NCBI RefSeq assembly: GCF_047511655.1
Contig: NC_133392.1
Location: 91,009,042-91,073,041, forward strand
Source: Castor canadensis
Lineage: Eukaryota > Chordata > Mammalia > Rodentia > Castoridae
Length of the DNA stretch: 64,000 nucleotides
Reading direction: 5' to 3'
The translations under genes were made by a program, and so were the position numbers. Below are positions 1 to 11,557 of this stretch, in pieces. The stretch's first letter is position 1, and each line of letters opens with the position of its first letter. The notes beneath the pieces are model-generated. The model was not told the origin of the DNA, searched no databases, and saw only the letters and a program-made list of their open reading frames with translations.

Positions 1-2215
1 GTGGAAACATTGTTTTGGTTTTTTTTTTTTTTTTCCTTTTTAGTAATTTAAAACAAATATCACTTTCCCAAGTGTATTATCTGTTTGGATTTTCTTGAAC
101 AATGTTGTCTCATATCTCTGCTAAGTGACACATCTGAAACAAACCATTTTCTCTTCTCCTAGGCCTCTACTTGGGAGGTCACTGTGAAAATTAGGACACA
201 GTTTGAAACCAACCTACTGGTTTCATTCTGGAATCGCTACCCTTTGTAGAATGTACCCCCTTGGCTTGCAATGACAAAGTCAAAGCCAGATGCAATGTCT
301 TAGGTTTATTGACTTGGAATGGTAGAAAAAAGGATCGGCATGGGAGCCACTTGAAATAAAATTCCAGCTTAGTGTGTAGCTTTGAGGCCCTGGACAAGTT
401 ACTTTCTTCCTTTTAAGATGATGATAATTGTTAACAAACAGAGGTTGGCATTTTAAGTCACATAGCTCATACAACATCTGCCATGATTTGAACCTGAGCC
501 TTTCTTTCCCTCTGATTCTCAGCCATGTTTGTAAGTAGGAGTAGGTTCCATGCATCCGTGAAGTAGTAAACATATAGAGCATTGCTTCCACGGCTAGTGT
601 GCCTGGTTCTTGTCCTCCCGAGCTTGCTTGGACAAGTCACACCATGCCTCGGTCTCCCCAGGTGTAAAACAGAGACTGTGAGGATTAAATGAGTCATATG
701 TAAAATGTATGGAACAAGGCATGACTGTTAAATGTTCAACAAAGATTAGGCTTAAAAAAATGCTTTTCTTGTTTGGTCTGCACATGTACAAATCTGTTTA
801 CGTGAGCCAGCCAGGAAAACCTTTTATTTTGCTACAAGTTTGTCACAAATTTAGGTGGACTTTGTTTTGATTAGGATTTTAAGCATGCAGAAGTTCCCCA
901 TCTAACTCTGTTCTGGACACACAGAGTCATTATTAATGCCACCCCAAGAAGCATGCACCTCTTCTCGTGGGGTGGCACGATGAAGCAGCCTGAATATCCC
1001 GTCACCAAGGGCATAGCTGTCCTGATGGAAGGGTAGTGAAGGCCCCTGGAGGTGCACAAGTTCTCACAACCCGAGTCCTTTGAGACACTCGGCTCTCTAC
1101 CAGGAGCCCACTGCCCCCAGCCAGGCTTGCCAGGATGTGTGAAATACAGGTCAGCTTGTCTCTCAGCCCATGCTGATTCTATATGGTGAATGCAAAAGGG
1201 TGAGGGGGTGTTTAGCCAAAGCTCTTCACTGGATTCCAGTCCCTGCCCTCCCACTCCTGCTGAGGGCCTATACTGCAATATTGGTAAGAGTGGCACACTG
1301 GCCCCAGTGGAAACCCATGCTTGGAATCTTGGGTTTATGAAAAACAGAGTAGCTTAGCTTTTTATCAAGGGGCGAATAACCACCCACTCTTCAGTGCCTG
1401 AGGACCTTCATGTGAAAAGCCTAACATTGGCATGGATGAAAAGGGGCCTTACAGTTATTAGCAAAGTATGCTCACTAAATTGTTACCATGTCTTGGCCAT
1501 ATTGGCTAAATTTTGATCTTCTTAGTCATTTCCTGACAAGAAGACATGCAGTGATGCTTATGGTAAGATATGATTCCACGTATCTGAAGGATTCACTTGT
1601 GACAGCTGCCCATCACAGTGGCGTTGGATGAATAGACTTCATTTTACTTGTATCTTTATTTTTGTGGGAACTTTTCTATTTTGCTTGCCTGACTTTAAGT
1701 TTGACCATCTCAACTCTGTATTCCCATGACACTGAGTCTTTCTGTACAGAATATCTGCAATCTCACACTAGTTGTAAAGCATGCATGAAGGAGCTCTTAC
1801 CTGACAGGGTGAGGAGGACCCCGCACACTGACACTGAGCACAGCATTCTGTGTGATGGCATATTTTATGAAGTACTCCATTTTCTAGGGAGTAAGAGACC
1901 AGTGATTCCATGTAGAGCACATGCTGAGCACCTCTGCCCTCGCTTTCTCCCATCTGAGCTGTTCCAGGCTCTCAGGATTGATGGTATGCAGGACCATTTG
2001 GCTGTGTGGCCTGTGCATTCTCAAACACCCTTCCTCTCTTGGCTTACTGATCTGTCACCACAGTTTTGATCTTCTTAGTGTTTTAAACAAGGGTCCCAAA
2101 TGTTCACTTTTTAGTGAGTTCCACAAGTGGGACAGCTAATCTTGATGATAGGACTATATAACTTGGTAATTAAAGCATGCCCTTTTTAAGGAAAGGCTAC
2201 ATATCAAGTCTTGTA
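1..2215. other. Upstream intergenic sequence, no gene recognised
   Basis: A T-run at about 18-34 opens the window, and the rest looks like single-copy AT-rich DNA. Two open frames stand out by length: 141 codons on the minus strand (871-1296) and 135 codons on the plus strand (1662-2069). Neither resembles a protein family I know, shows a domain, or has splice-site context. I treat both as chance. The 3' end of a mucolipin gene would be expected somewhere on this side from mammalian gene order, but no coding match is visible. Confidence 0.5.
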
Positions 2216-2548
2216 CTTTTTTCAGAGAGTAGGGTTACTGGGGTTTGAACGCAGACCCTTGAACTTGCTAGAAAAGTGCTCTACCACTTGACCTATGCCC
2301 CTAGACCTTTGTGTGTTAGTTATTTTTCAAATAAAGTCTCATGCTTTTTGCCTGAGGCAGCCTCAGACTGCAATCCTCCCACCTAAGTCTCCCATGTAGC
2401 TGGGATTACTGGTGTGTGCCACCACACGTTTGTTCTTTTGAAACAGGATCTTGTTAACTTTTTGCCTGGGCTGGCCACAAACTGGGATCCTTCTTTCACC
2501 ATGTTCCAAGTAGCTAGGTTTATAAACATGAGCTATGGCTCCTGGCCC
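2216..2548 (-). repeat. Composite SINE, full length (tRNA-like unit plus two B1/Alu-like monomers)
   Basis: Read on the minus strand, two B1/Alu-like segments (plus-strand hallmarks: 'tagctgggattactggtgtg' and a second degenerate copy ending 'gagctatggctcctggc') are followed by an ID/tRNA-like unit with a B-box-like core (plus-strand 'ggtttgaacgcagacc'). The same architecture recurs across the window, so this is a family and not a local accident. The sequence is well diverged and therefore not a recent insertion. Confidence 0.8.
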
Positions 2549-2629
2549 AGTTTTGCACTTTTTAATTTAATTTAATTAAAGGAAAGAGTGATCTGAGATA
2601 GAACTTTTAATAGTTCTTTTTTAAATAGA

Positions 2630-3165
2630 CTTTTTTTAGTGCAATTTTAGGGTCATAGCAAAGTTGAGAAGTACAGAGAGTTCCTACTTATTCCCTACTC
2701 CCACATGTACATAGCCTCTTCTCTTACCAACGTCTCACACCAGAATAGTACATTTGTTACAATTCCATCAATGAGCCTACATTGGCTCATCATCACCCAA
2801 GGTGCAGAGTTAGGGTTCATTCTTGGTGTTGTGCACTCTATGGTTTTCACAAATGTATAACATGTATTCACCTTTATAGATTCATATAGAATAATCTAAC
2901 TGCCCTGAACACACCCTGCTCTGCTTGGTCATTCTCTCCTCCTTCCTGTCCCAACTCCTGGCAAACCCTGATCCTTTTTACTATCCCTATAGTTTTTCCT
3001 TTTCTAGAATGTAATATAGTTGGAATTCCACAGTTTTGGATTCCCTTAATACTTACTAGTATTATTTAAATTTCCTCCATGCCTTTCATGGGATGACTAG
3101 TTAACAGGCATTGGGTCTGCCATTTTTCATGTCCACACAAATATGTGTCCATGAAGCTGCTTCTT
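2630..3165 (-). repeat. Ancient L1 3' end, antisense
   Basis: The plus strand reads as the complement of an old mammalian L1 tail: phrases such as 'acatttgttacaattccatc', 'ttcttggtgttgtgcactct' and 'tttccttttctagaatgtaa' are characteristic of this ancient family. It is heavily diverged and has no open frame. A younger tRNA-like SINE has inserted at its right end. Confidence 0.75.
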
Positions 3166-3179
3166 AACTGACCAAGATG

Positions 3180-3290
3180 CTGGTGGTGTGGCTCAAGCAG
3201 TAGAGCCTGCCTAGCAAGCACGAGGCCCTGAGTTCAAACCTCAGTACCACCAAAGAAAAAAAAAAAGAAAGAAAAGAAAGCTTGTCCCTC
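3180..3290 (+). repeat. tRNA-like SINE with A-rich tail and perfect 14-bp target-site duplication
   Basis: A single tRNA/ID-like unit (A-box-like 'tggctcaagcagtagagcc', B-box-like 'gagttcaaacctc') ends in an A/G-rich tail. It is flanked by identical 14-bp copies of 'aactgaccaagatg' at 3166-3179 and 3291-3304, proving retroposition into older sequence. Perfect duplications suggest a relatively young copy. Confidence 0.9.
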
Positions 3291-3304
3291 AACTGACCAA
3301 GATG

Positions 3305-4740
3305 AAGACTGAATTTCTGTGGTGGGAGATTTCCATGCTGTCTCAACTGGTCAGTGCTATGAGGCTCTCCTTTACCCTATCCTCACCCTCCTTTAATGAA
3401 GAGCCTTGTTTTCTGGATTTTCATTTAGTGTTTTTCCCTTGACAGAGAATCAGTTTAGGGTGGTATGACTTCTAAACGCAAGCACATTTGCCCAGTTGCC
3501 ATATGGCCTCAGACCTTGTGCAGTGGAGTCATTTGGGACCTAACCATACACTGGACCTATAAGCATTCTCTCCAGTGATTCTTCACAGCCATTTCCTTTT
3601 AGTCTGAAGTGCCTCACTGTGGATGGGCATTAGTAGGATATTTAAATATGCTGTGCTTTGGAGAAAATTGCCTATTAGCATGGGGAGGACTTAAACCAAA
3701 CTTCAAAATAGACACTCAGGTTGTTAGGGAAAACAATACACCTCATGGCTTTTCTACTGTGGACTCATTACAGCAAACTCTGCTACAAACCAGTGCTGGG
3801 AAATAATGGCAAATGTTTCTCTTGCCATCTGTGCTCTGCCAGAGAACCAGGGAGTGAATGAGAAGAGTCCATACCAGCTTATATAACAAGGACAGCAAAA
3901 CTCTTACTTCTTAAAGACCCCTGGGAGCTACTGGCTATGGTGAATGGGGGAGACAATTTATTAGCGTGATGTATGTTCCCTACTTTCTAATGATACATAA
4001 ATTATCTCATGAGCCGTGATACATATGGTTTAAAGAGAATTTTAAATGAAAGTAATTTTTTTCTAGCAACACTAATTGCCTAGCAGCAGTAAATTACTCA
4101 TCCCCTTGCCGCCTCTGGGCTGTGGTCATCACTCTGTCCTTGAGGTTGAGTGGATGTGCCCCAAGAGGAATGTTTGCTCTGACAGAGTGAATTTATATTC
4201 TCACTTGTGAGCCTGCCATGTTAGGTCTACAGGAGAGGGCATTAATAATGCCTTTCAGACCCTGCTCTGTGTGTTGGTGCCATGTTGCATGTGTTACCTA
4301 TGATAGGACAGTGAATTCAGAAACCAATTGCTGGTAGGAACACGTAATCTTCTCCAGGTGTAGGGGGTGGTGCAAAAGGTAGACTTGGGCAGTAAGCATG
4401 AAGTTTCCTAGATGGCAAGCAAGGGAAATGATACGCATCATTAACTTTAGAAAACACTAGATACAGGATGTGTGGAAGGAAAATGATGATGGTATTAAGG
4501 ACTGTTAATTCAATATGTATTTGTTCATTTCCAGGACTTTGCTAGCTAATAAGTATGCAAGGCCTGAACTACAAGATCCTTAACTTCATTAAGTTTGGTG
4601 TCTAGGGGAAGAAACTACCATGTAAAAAGCAAGGAGAGTGCAAGGTCAGCCCAAGATGCTACATGAGAGCAGATAGGTGCTTCTCCTGTCTCTTTAGACT
4701 AGATGATGCCAGAACTGAAACTTACAGGATACACTAGCTG
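3305..4740. other. Unique intergenic sequence
   Basis: No gene, RNA or clear repeat is seen. The longest plus-strand open frame here (3609-3806, 65 codons) has no recognisable similarity. Confidence 0.5.
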
Positions 4741-4845
4741 CTTGGTGTCATATGCCTGTAATCCCAACACTCAAGAAGCTGTGGCAGGAGGATCCCATAC
4801 CCCAGACTCAGGCTATTTTAGCACAGGGACTTGCCTCTAACATGA
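4741..4845 (+). repeat. B1/Alu-like SINE fragment
   Basis: A degraded left monomer is visible: 'catatgcctgtaatcccaac' followed by 'ctgtggcaggaggatccca'. The tRNA-like half and tail are not apparent, so this is a partial and old copy. Confidence 0.6.
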
Positions 4846-5073
4846 CTATATACACTACCACCTTCCAGATGAAGCCAGTCATGGGGGCCACAGACTGACT
4901 TCCTCGGAGTCCCTCCATCTCTCTTCCCCTAACCCTTAGACTTCCCTCATAATACACACTGCCCTAGGCTAAGAGAGGCTAAATGGAGGGCACTTCCTGG
5001 CATTTTCTAGAAACACTGCTTCCCACACAGTCACAATCAGATCTAAACCTTTGTGGTCCCATTCCCAAATCTT

Positions 5074-7462
5074 TTTATTTTTTTATTATTCATATGTGCA
5101 TACAACACTTGGGTCATTTCTGCCCCCTGCCCCCACCCCCTCCCTTACCAACTACCCCGCCCCCTCCTTCTCCCTCCAACCCCCTCGATACCTAGCAGAA
5201 ACTATTTTGCCCTTATCTCTAATTTTGTTGAAGAGAGAGTATAAGCAATAATAGGAAGGAACAAGGGTTTTTGCTAGTTGAGATAAGGATAGCTATATAG
5301 GAAGTTGACTCACACTGATTTCCTGTGCATGTGTGTTACCTTCTAGGTTAATTCTTCTTTTTTTTTTTATCATTTAGGGTTTCTTTTTTTTTCTTTTATT
5401 ATTCATATGTGCATACAAGGCTTGGGTCATTTCTCGCCCCTGCCCCCACCCCCTCCCTTACCACCCACTCCGCCCCCTCCCTCTCCCCCCCCTCAATACC
5501 CAGCAGAAACTATTTTGCCCTTATTTCTAATTTTGTTGTAGAGAAAGTATAAGCAATAATAGGAAGGAACAAGGGTTTTTGCTGGTTGAGATAAGGATAG
5601 CTATACAGGGAGTTGACTCACATTGATTTCCTGTGTGTGGGTGTTACCTTCTAGGTTAATTCTTTTTGATCTAACCTTTTCTCTAGTTCCTGTTCCCCTT
5701 TTCCTATTGGCCTCAGTTGCTTTTAAGGTATCTGCTTTAGTTTCTCTGTGTTAAGGGCAACAAATGCTAGCTAATTTTTTAGGTGTCTTACCTATCCTCA
5801 CCCCTTCCTTGTGTGCTCTCGCTTTTATCATGTGATCAAAGTCCAATCCCATTGTTGTGTTTGCCCTTGATCTAATGTCCACATATGAGGGAGAACTACG
5901 ATTTTTGGTCTTTTGGACCAGGCTAACCTCACTCAGAATGATGTTCTCCAATTCCATCCATTTACCAGCGAATGATAACATTTCGTTCTTCTTCATAGCT
6001 GCATAAAATTCCATTGTGTATAGATACCACATTTTCTTAATCCATTCGTCAGTAGTGGGGCATCTTGGCTGTTTCCATAACTTGGCTATTGTGAATAGTG
6101 CCGCAATAAACATGGGTGTGCAGGTGCCTCTGGAGTAACCTGTGTCACAGTCTTTTGGGTACATCCCCAAGAGTGGTATTGCTGGATCAAATGGTAGATC
6201 AATGTTTAGCTTTTTAAGTAGCCTCCAAATTTTTTTCCAGAGTGGTTGTACTAGTTTGCATTCCCATCAACAGTGTAAGAGGGTTCCTTTATCCCTGCAT
6301 CCTCGCCAACACCTGTTGTTCATGGTGTTGCTAATGATGGCTATTCTAACAGGGGTGAGGTGGAATCTTAGTGTGGTTTTAATTTGCATTTCCTTTATTG
6401 CTAGAGATGGTGAGCATTTTTTCATGTGTTTTTTGGCCATCTGAATTTCTTCTTTTGAGAAAGTTCTGTTTAGTTCACTTGCTCATTTCTTTATTGGTTC
6501 ATTAGTTTTGGGAGAATTTAGTTTTTTAAGTTCCCTATATATTCTGGTTATCAGTCCTTTGTTTGATGTGTAGCTGGCAAATATTTTCTCCCACTCTGTG
6601 GGTGTTCTCTTCAGTTTAGAGACCATTTCTTTTGATGAACAGAAGCTTTTTAGTTTTATGAGGTCCCATTTATCTATGCTATCTCTTAGTTGCTGTGCTG
6701 CTGGGGTTTCATTGAGAAAGTTCTTACCTATACCTACTAACTCCAAAGTATTTCCTACTCTTTCCTGTATCAACTTTAGAGTTTGTGGTCTGATATTAAG
6801 ATCCTTGATCCATTTTGAGTTAATCTTGGTATAGGGTGATATACATGGATCTAGTTTTAGTTTTTTGCAGACTGCTAACCAGTTTTCCCAGCAGTTTTTG
6901 TTGAAGAGGCTGCTTTTTCTCCATCGTATATTTTTAGCGCCTTTGTCAAAGACAAGTTGGTTATAGTTGTGTGGCTTCATATCTGGGTCCTCTATTCTGT
7001 TCCACTGGTCTTCATGTCTGTTTTTGTGCTAGTACCATGCTGTTTTTATTGTTATTGCTTTGTAATATAGTTTGAAGTCAGGTATTGTGATACCTCCAGC
7101 ATTGTTCTTTTGACTGAGTATTGCCTTGGCTATTCGTGGCCTCTTGTGTTTCCACATAAATTTAACAGTAGATTTTTCAATCTCTTTATTGAATGTCATT
7201 AGAATTTTGATGGGAATTGCATTAAACATGTAGATTGCTTTTGGGAGTATAGACATTTTTACTATGTTGATTCTACCAATCCATGAGCATGGGAGATCTC
7301 TCCACTTTCTATAGTCTTCCTCAATCTCTTTCTTCAGAAGTTTATAGTTTTCCTTGTAAATGTCGTTCACATCCTTTGTTAGGTTTACACCTAGGTATTT
7401 GATATTTTTTGAGGCTATTGTGAATGGAATTGTTTTTATATATTCTTTTTCAGTTTGTTCAT
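5074..7462 (-). mobile_element. 5'-truncated L1, antisense, with two tandem 3' ends inside one target-site duplication
   Basis: On the minus strand, L1 ORF2 remnants (about 7462 down to 5751) lead into a G-rich 3' UTR (plus strand: C-rich, 5430-5500) and an A-rich stretch (plus-strand T-rich, about 5375-5395). A short linker and then a second, similar copy of the 3' UTR end (about 5085-5355) follow, with a final A-tail (plus-strand T's at 5074-5088). The whole block is flanked by identical 17-bp repeats 'tcccattcccaaatctt' at 5057-5073 and 7463-7479, so it arrived as one insertion. The nick context in element sense (tc/aaga) resembles the L1 endonuclease site. All frames are broken. Confidence 0.9.
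5751..7462 (-). pseudogene. L1 ORF2 remnant (C-terminal part)
   Basis: Three minus-strand open segments carry L1 ORF2-like protein: 7370-7029 (ends in a stretch with '[16 protein letters not shown]'), 6980-6483 ('[22 protein letters not shown]') and 6170-5751 ('[20 protein letters not shown]', then the C-terminal tail). They lie in different frames, so frameshifts have broken the reading frame. The endonuclease and reverse-transcriptase parts are absent through 5' truncation. The protein is non-functional and belongs to the L1 insertion around it. Confidence 0.85.
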
Positions 7463-7479
7463 TCCCATTCCCAAATCTT

Positions 7480-7916
7480 GATGGTGGTCACAGTAGGGAC
7501 CCAGGGGCTGAGTGGAGTCTTCAGTGTGTCCCTGTGCAGTTGGAAAATTCAGACTGCAGGTGTCAGGCTGACCCTGTTAGTGGTCATACCCACAAGTCCT
7601 GCCACCTTTATAGACACAAAACTGCTGCTAGCCAAGGTCAGAGGGCTTCAGAGTGATGGGTGTCAGGTGGGTGGAAAGAGGTGATGCAGAAACAGAAAGT
7701 CTTGGATAAGCTGCTTTCTTTAAAATTGTGAGAAGAAGAAATGTCCACGTGATAGAAATATACATCATCGTAACAGATGAGAAATATACATACAGATAGT
7801 CTACATACATATATATATAACCTGGCATATTCCTTTAGAGACAATTTTTAGGCCAGTTGTTCATTGTGTTTATTTTTGTGTGCAATGACAGAGTAATTCT
7901 GTCTCTCTCTCTCTCT

Positions 7917-7951
<35 letters not shown>

Positions 7952-9304
7952 CTGAATGGTGGATGATGGCAGTAGCATTATGACTTGAATTCTCTATTTA
8001 CTTCACTACATCTCAATCTGTCCTTTACAATTCCACCTTCTAGTCACATGGCTTCCGGGTCTACAGACCTCTGACGGTATACACAGTCTTTGTGGCCCTG
8101 CCTTGTCATTTCTCTAGTGTTCTATCATTTTCCTCAATATACAACCTGTATTCTGCCCACTTCAAAGTAGTCCACGCATCTGACCAGGGTCGGTCTCAGA
8201 TATCAAGCCTTTGCCATTCTGTTCCCTTTATCCAGAAAGTCTATTGCCACCCCCCCCATACTGCACCACTACATCTGGTTAAATACAGTGTATTCTTTAG
8301 GGGGCAGTTGTTTCAGTTTTTGGTTATTTGTTCTTTGAGACAAGAATGTAGCCCAGCCTCACAAATGGAGAATTGATGGAGTTGTACAAATGTGTGAGTC
8401 CAAGTGGTACCAATCTGCCTCCTTCCATCAGTCATCTGTAGAAAGAATTAACAGTTGGTGTCAAGACCAACTCTAGAGACACCTCCTCCCCACTCTGCCA
8501 TCCTCTGACAATTGCACCCCGATGACCAGAGGTGGTAAACTAATGCTTCCTTAGTGCTTGAAACGAATGGGGGCAGGAAACCCTGAAGGGTTTCCTCACC
8601 TCTCCAAGCAGGAGGTCAGCAGAGCCAGACTGGCTGTTAGTGGTGAGAGGACCCCTGTGGCCTTACAGACCCACCAGGGATCAGGGAACCTTCTTCAACT
8701 GCATGGTGGGCAGCCTGACACAGCCTGCTGGAGGTTCAGCTCTCTGCAGCATGCCCACAGGGTCAAGTTATGGTCTTAAGATGATCCACACTAGCATGTA
8801 ACTCTGGATGAACAGGGAGACACGAGTAGCGGAAACCATGACTATCTTGTAATCATTCCTGGCAATAAGAATTTCCCACTCCTGGTCCACTCTCTGGGGA
8901 AAATGCATTTCGTATCAAACCAAACTAACATGAAAACTTCTTCCCATATCCTTTCTCTTGAAGGTCAAGTTCCTAGAACAGCTTTTAAGGCCTCAGAGTA
9001 ACGGATGGAGAAAGGGGTGGGTGGATCTGTGATGATTCTTCTACTAGATTTTTATCTCCCTTGCATAAATGGTTTCCACAGTCTTTCTGGAAAAGGGCAC
9101 AGGAGAAGAGACATCAGGCAGATGTATGAGGATGGCTGTGTCTGATATTGATGACATGACTCCCGCTCAACCCCAAACACATACTTCTGTAAGCTGAGGG
9201 GGACCCTGACCTTTAACCCTTCTGCAAATTACCCAAAGTTTCCACATTTATATGATTGGAATGAAAGAACTAGCATTTATTTTCTGCATTAAAAATGAAA
9301 CAAC
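7480..9304. other. Unique intergenic sequence
   Basis: Apart from the dinucleotide repeat at about 7900-7949 and a weak B1-like trace near 8310-8385, no element or gene is recognised. Short open frames (for example 8092-8376 plus and 8558-8779 plus) have no family resemblance. Confidence 0.5.
7900..7949. repeat. Compound (TC)n(CA)n microsatellite
   Basis: A run of TC dinucleotides passes directly into about 14 CA dinucleotides. It is likely polymorphic, and the alternating purine-pyrimidine part can form Z-DNA. Confidence 0.95.
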
Positions 9305-9460
9305 TAGAGCTGGGGATGTAACTCAGTGGTTAAGTGTTTGCCTGTTATGTACAAGGCCCTGGGTTCAATCCCCAGCATCAAAAAAGAAGGAAAGAAAGTA
9401 TCAAGAAGGAAGAAAGGAAGAAAGAAAGAAAGAAAGAAAGAGAGAAAGAAAGAGAAACTA
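9305..9460 (+). repeat. ID-like SINE with (GAAA)n tail
   Basis: The body reads 'gagctggggatgtaactcag' and 'gggttcaatccccagcatc', the tRNA-derived ID-type A and B boxes. It continues into a long purine tail that has expanded into GAAA/GAAG repeats (about 9385-9460). The body is closer to the classical rodent ID sequence than the other tRNA-like SINEs in this window. Confidence 0.85.
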
Positions 9461-10049
9461 AATAGGACAAACCCCTCAGATAAATGTTTATTCCCCTTTG
9501 GCTTTTTCCAAAAAATGGTAAGTCATTTTCACTGTAGGCAGCTTAGAAGGTTAAGTTATTGAGACAGAAATGGGTAGAAGCCAAACGAGCCATCATCAAC
9601 TAGTATCATTAGGAACATGTGTTAAGAACACAAATATTCAGATCTTTAGGACTATGTAGCCAAATAAATTCCAGATGGATTATAGACTTGGATGTGAAGA
9701 AATAAGTTTATAAATGAACTAGGAAAAAATGCAGATGACTGTTAATCTGATCCTAGAACAAAACAAACAAACAAGCAAAAAAAAAATCAAATAGATTGTA
9801 CTATATAAAACAAAAACTATTAGAAAATGAAAATGTAAACAAAATTTAAAAAACACACTGGGGGGGCAAGGGGAGAATAACTGTAGCCTATATTACTGTC
9901 TTGGCATCCTCCCTATATAAAGAACCATTACTCATTGCAGAATCCACTGCAAGCACTGAGCTTCTGTTTCATGTGCCTAGCAAGGTTCTTGGAGACTGGC
10001 GGGCATTCAACAAACAAAATTTTTAAAAAGGTATATTTGGTTGAATGTT

Positions 10050-10205
10050 TAACATCTACACATATTGTTAATTCTCATCTCAAAAAACATAAAAGTTAAA
10101 AAATAGGATTTCCATTTACCAAAGAGAAGACGGAGGCCAAAGTATGTAGTGAAGACTGGCTTCAAACCCAAGGCTTCTAACTTCAAAGCTATCTTCCTTC
10201 TTCCC
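10050..10205 (-). repeat. MIR element, antisense (probable)
   Basis: The plus strand shows the reverse-complement signature of MIR: 'atttccatttaccaaagag' (from 'cccattttacagatgag') and later 'ctggcttcaaacccaaggc'. It is diverged, without tail or target duplications, as expected for this ancient tRNA-derived SINE. Confidence 0.55.
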
Positions 10206-10424
10206 CTTCTGCTGTTTGCCTCTTTCTTTATTAGAGTTGAATGCAAAAATGTTTAGTTTATTTAATGAGAAATATGACTTGTATTTTTCAAATAACGTCT
10301 GTGGAGCAACACCACTTGAACTCAGACAGTGTTTTCTAGTGCTAAATGAAAATAATGTTTACCTTTGTGGGGGAGTTGGAAGCTTCCATGGAAGTGTCCA
10401 TTTATAACCCTAAATTGTTTAGTG

Positions 10425-10575
10425 ATTTAGACAAGTTGTTAAACTTCTCCAAGTCTCAGAATCCTTATCCACAATACACAGATAACAAAATCAGGCGTAC
10501 AGAGAGACTCAGTAACTTGTCCCAGGTCACACAGGGGTAACTGTTAGAGCTGGGAGTCAAACCCAAGCAGCCAAC
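10425..10575. repeat. Two MIR fragments in inverted orientation
   Basis: 10425-10485 reads in MIR sense ('acaagttgttaaacttctcc', 'aagtctcagaatccttatcc'), while 10495-10575 reads in MIR antisense ('taacttgtcccaggtcacac', 'gagtcaaacccaagcag'). The two halves are adjacent and partly complementary. Confidence 0.65.
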
Positions 10576-10855
10576 TTGAGAGCTGTATAGTTCACAGGCT
10601 GATTTGACGTCCAGGAAATAATGGATATGAGCAAGCTTTGCATAGGATAATCTGTACAGACAGGAAGAACAAAGATAAAACCTGAAGTACTAAACTTGAT
10701 TTTTGGTGCAAGAACTGTGAAAAGTAGAGCTCAAAAGGGACATCTCAGATGTCTGCATGTATCCTTCTTAACCTAATATCTATTTTCAAATATAGTTTAA
10801 AATGTATTCGGTAGACAGATCATGTCTCCTTCCCAACCCTTTACAGTAAACCAGT

Positions 10856-10920
10856 GAGCATTACTGATTGATGGGTGAAAACCAGCATACCATCGTAGAA
10901 TCTTATCCAGTTATCTTCTT
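10856..10920. repeat. Left 65-bp direct repeat flanking an L1
   Basis: This segment, from 'gagcattactgattgatgg' to 'ccagttatcttctt', recurs at 13580-13645 immediately on the other side of the L1. There are about five or six differences including a one-base indel. It behaves as a target-site duplication but is several times longer than usual for L1. Confidence 0.85.
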
Positions 10921-11557
10921 TTTTATAATTAATTATTTTATTTTGTTATTCTTTTATTCACATGTGCATACACTGTTTGGGTCATTTCTCCCCCTTGCCT
11001 CCCTGCCCCACTCTCTCCCCCTTTCCCCCCTCAGTTCCAGGCAGGTCCTGCTCTGCCTTTATCACTAGTTTTGTTGAAGAAAAGAGACAAGCCTAATAAG
11101 GAAGACAAAGTGTTTTTGCTAGTTGAGTTAAGGATAGCTATACAGAAATATTCGTAGCATTGCTTTCGTGTACACGTGTTATGACCCATGTTAATTCATC
11201 TCTAACTGATCTTTACCCTGGTTACTGATCCCCTTCTCATGATAACCTTTGTTGCTTTAAGGTTTCTGTATTAGTTCCTCTGGAGTGGGGACTTCAAATG
11301 CTTTCATGTTTTGGGTTTTCTACCTATTTCTATATCACCCCCAAATGTGCTCTCCCCTTGTCATGTGGTCCCAGTCCAACCACATTGCTGCATTTGCCCT
11401 AGATCTAAAGTCCGTATATGAGGGAGAACATACGATTTTTGGTCTGAGCTTGGCTGTCCTCACTCAGAATGATGTTTTCCAGTTCCATTCATTTACCTGC
11501 AAATGATAAGATTTCATTTTTCTTCATGGCTGAGTAAAATTCCATTGTGTACAAGTA

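Noticed and set aside
871..1296. 141-codon minus-strand frame near the window start
   Set aside because: No similarity to mucolipin or any other expected neighbour and no domain. Kept only as a note.
5053..5251. Proline-rich overlapping ORFs in three frames
   Set aside because: They are the C-rich complement of an L1 3' UTR, not coding sequence.
9307..9382. Possible tRNA gene
   Set aside because: The A/B-box-like sequence belongs to an ID-type SINE with an A/G-rich tail. No complete cloverleaf is apparent.
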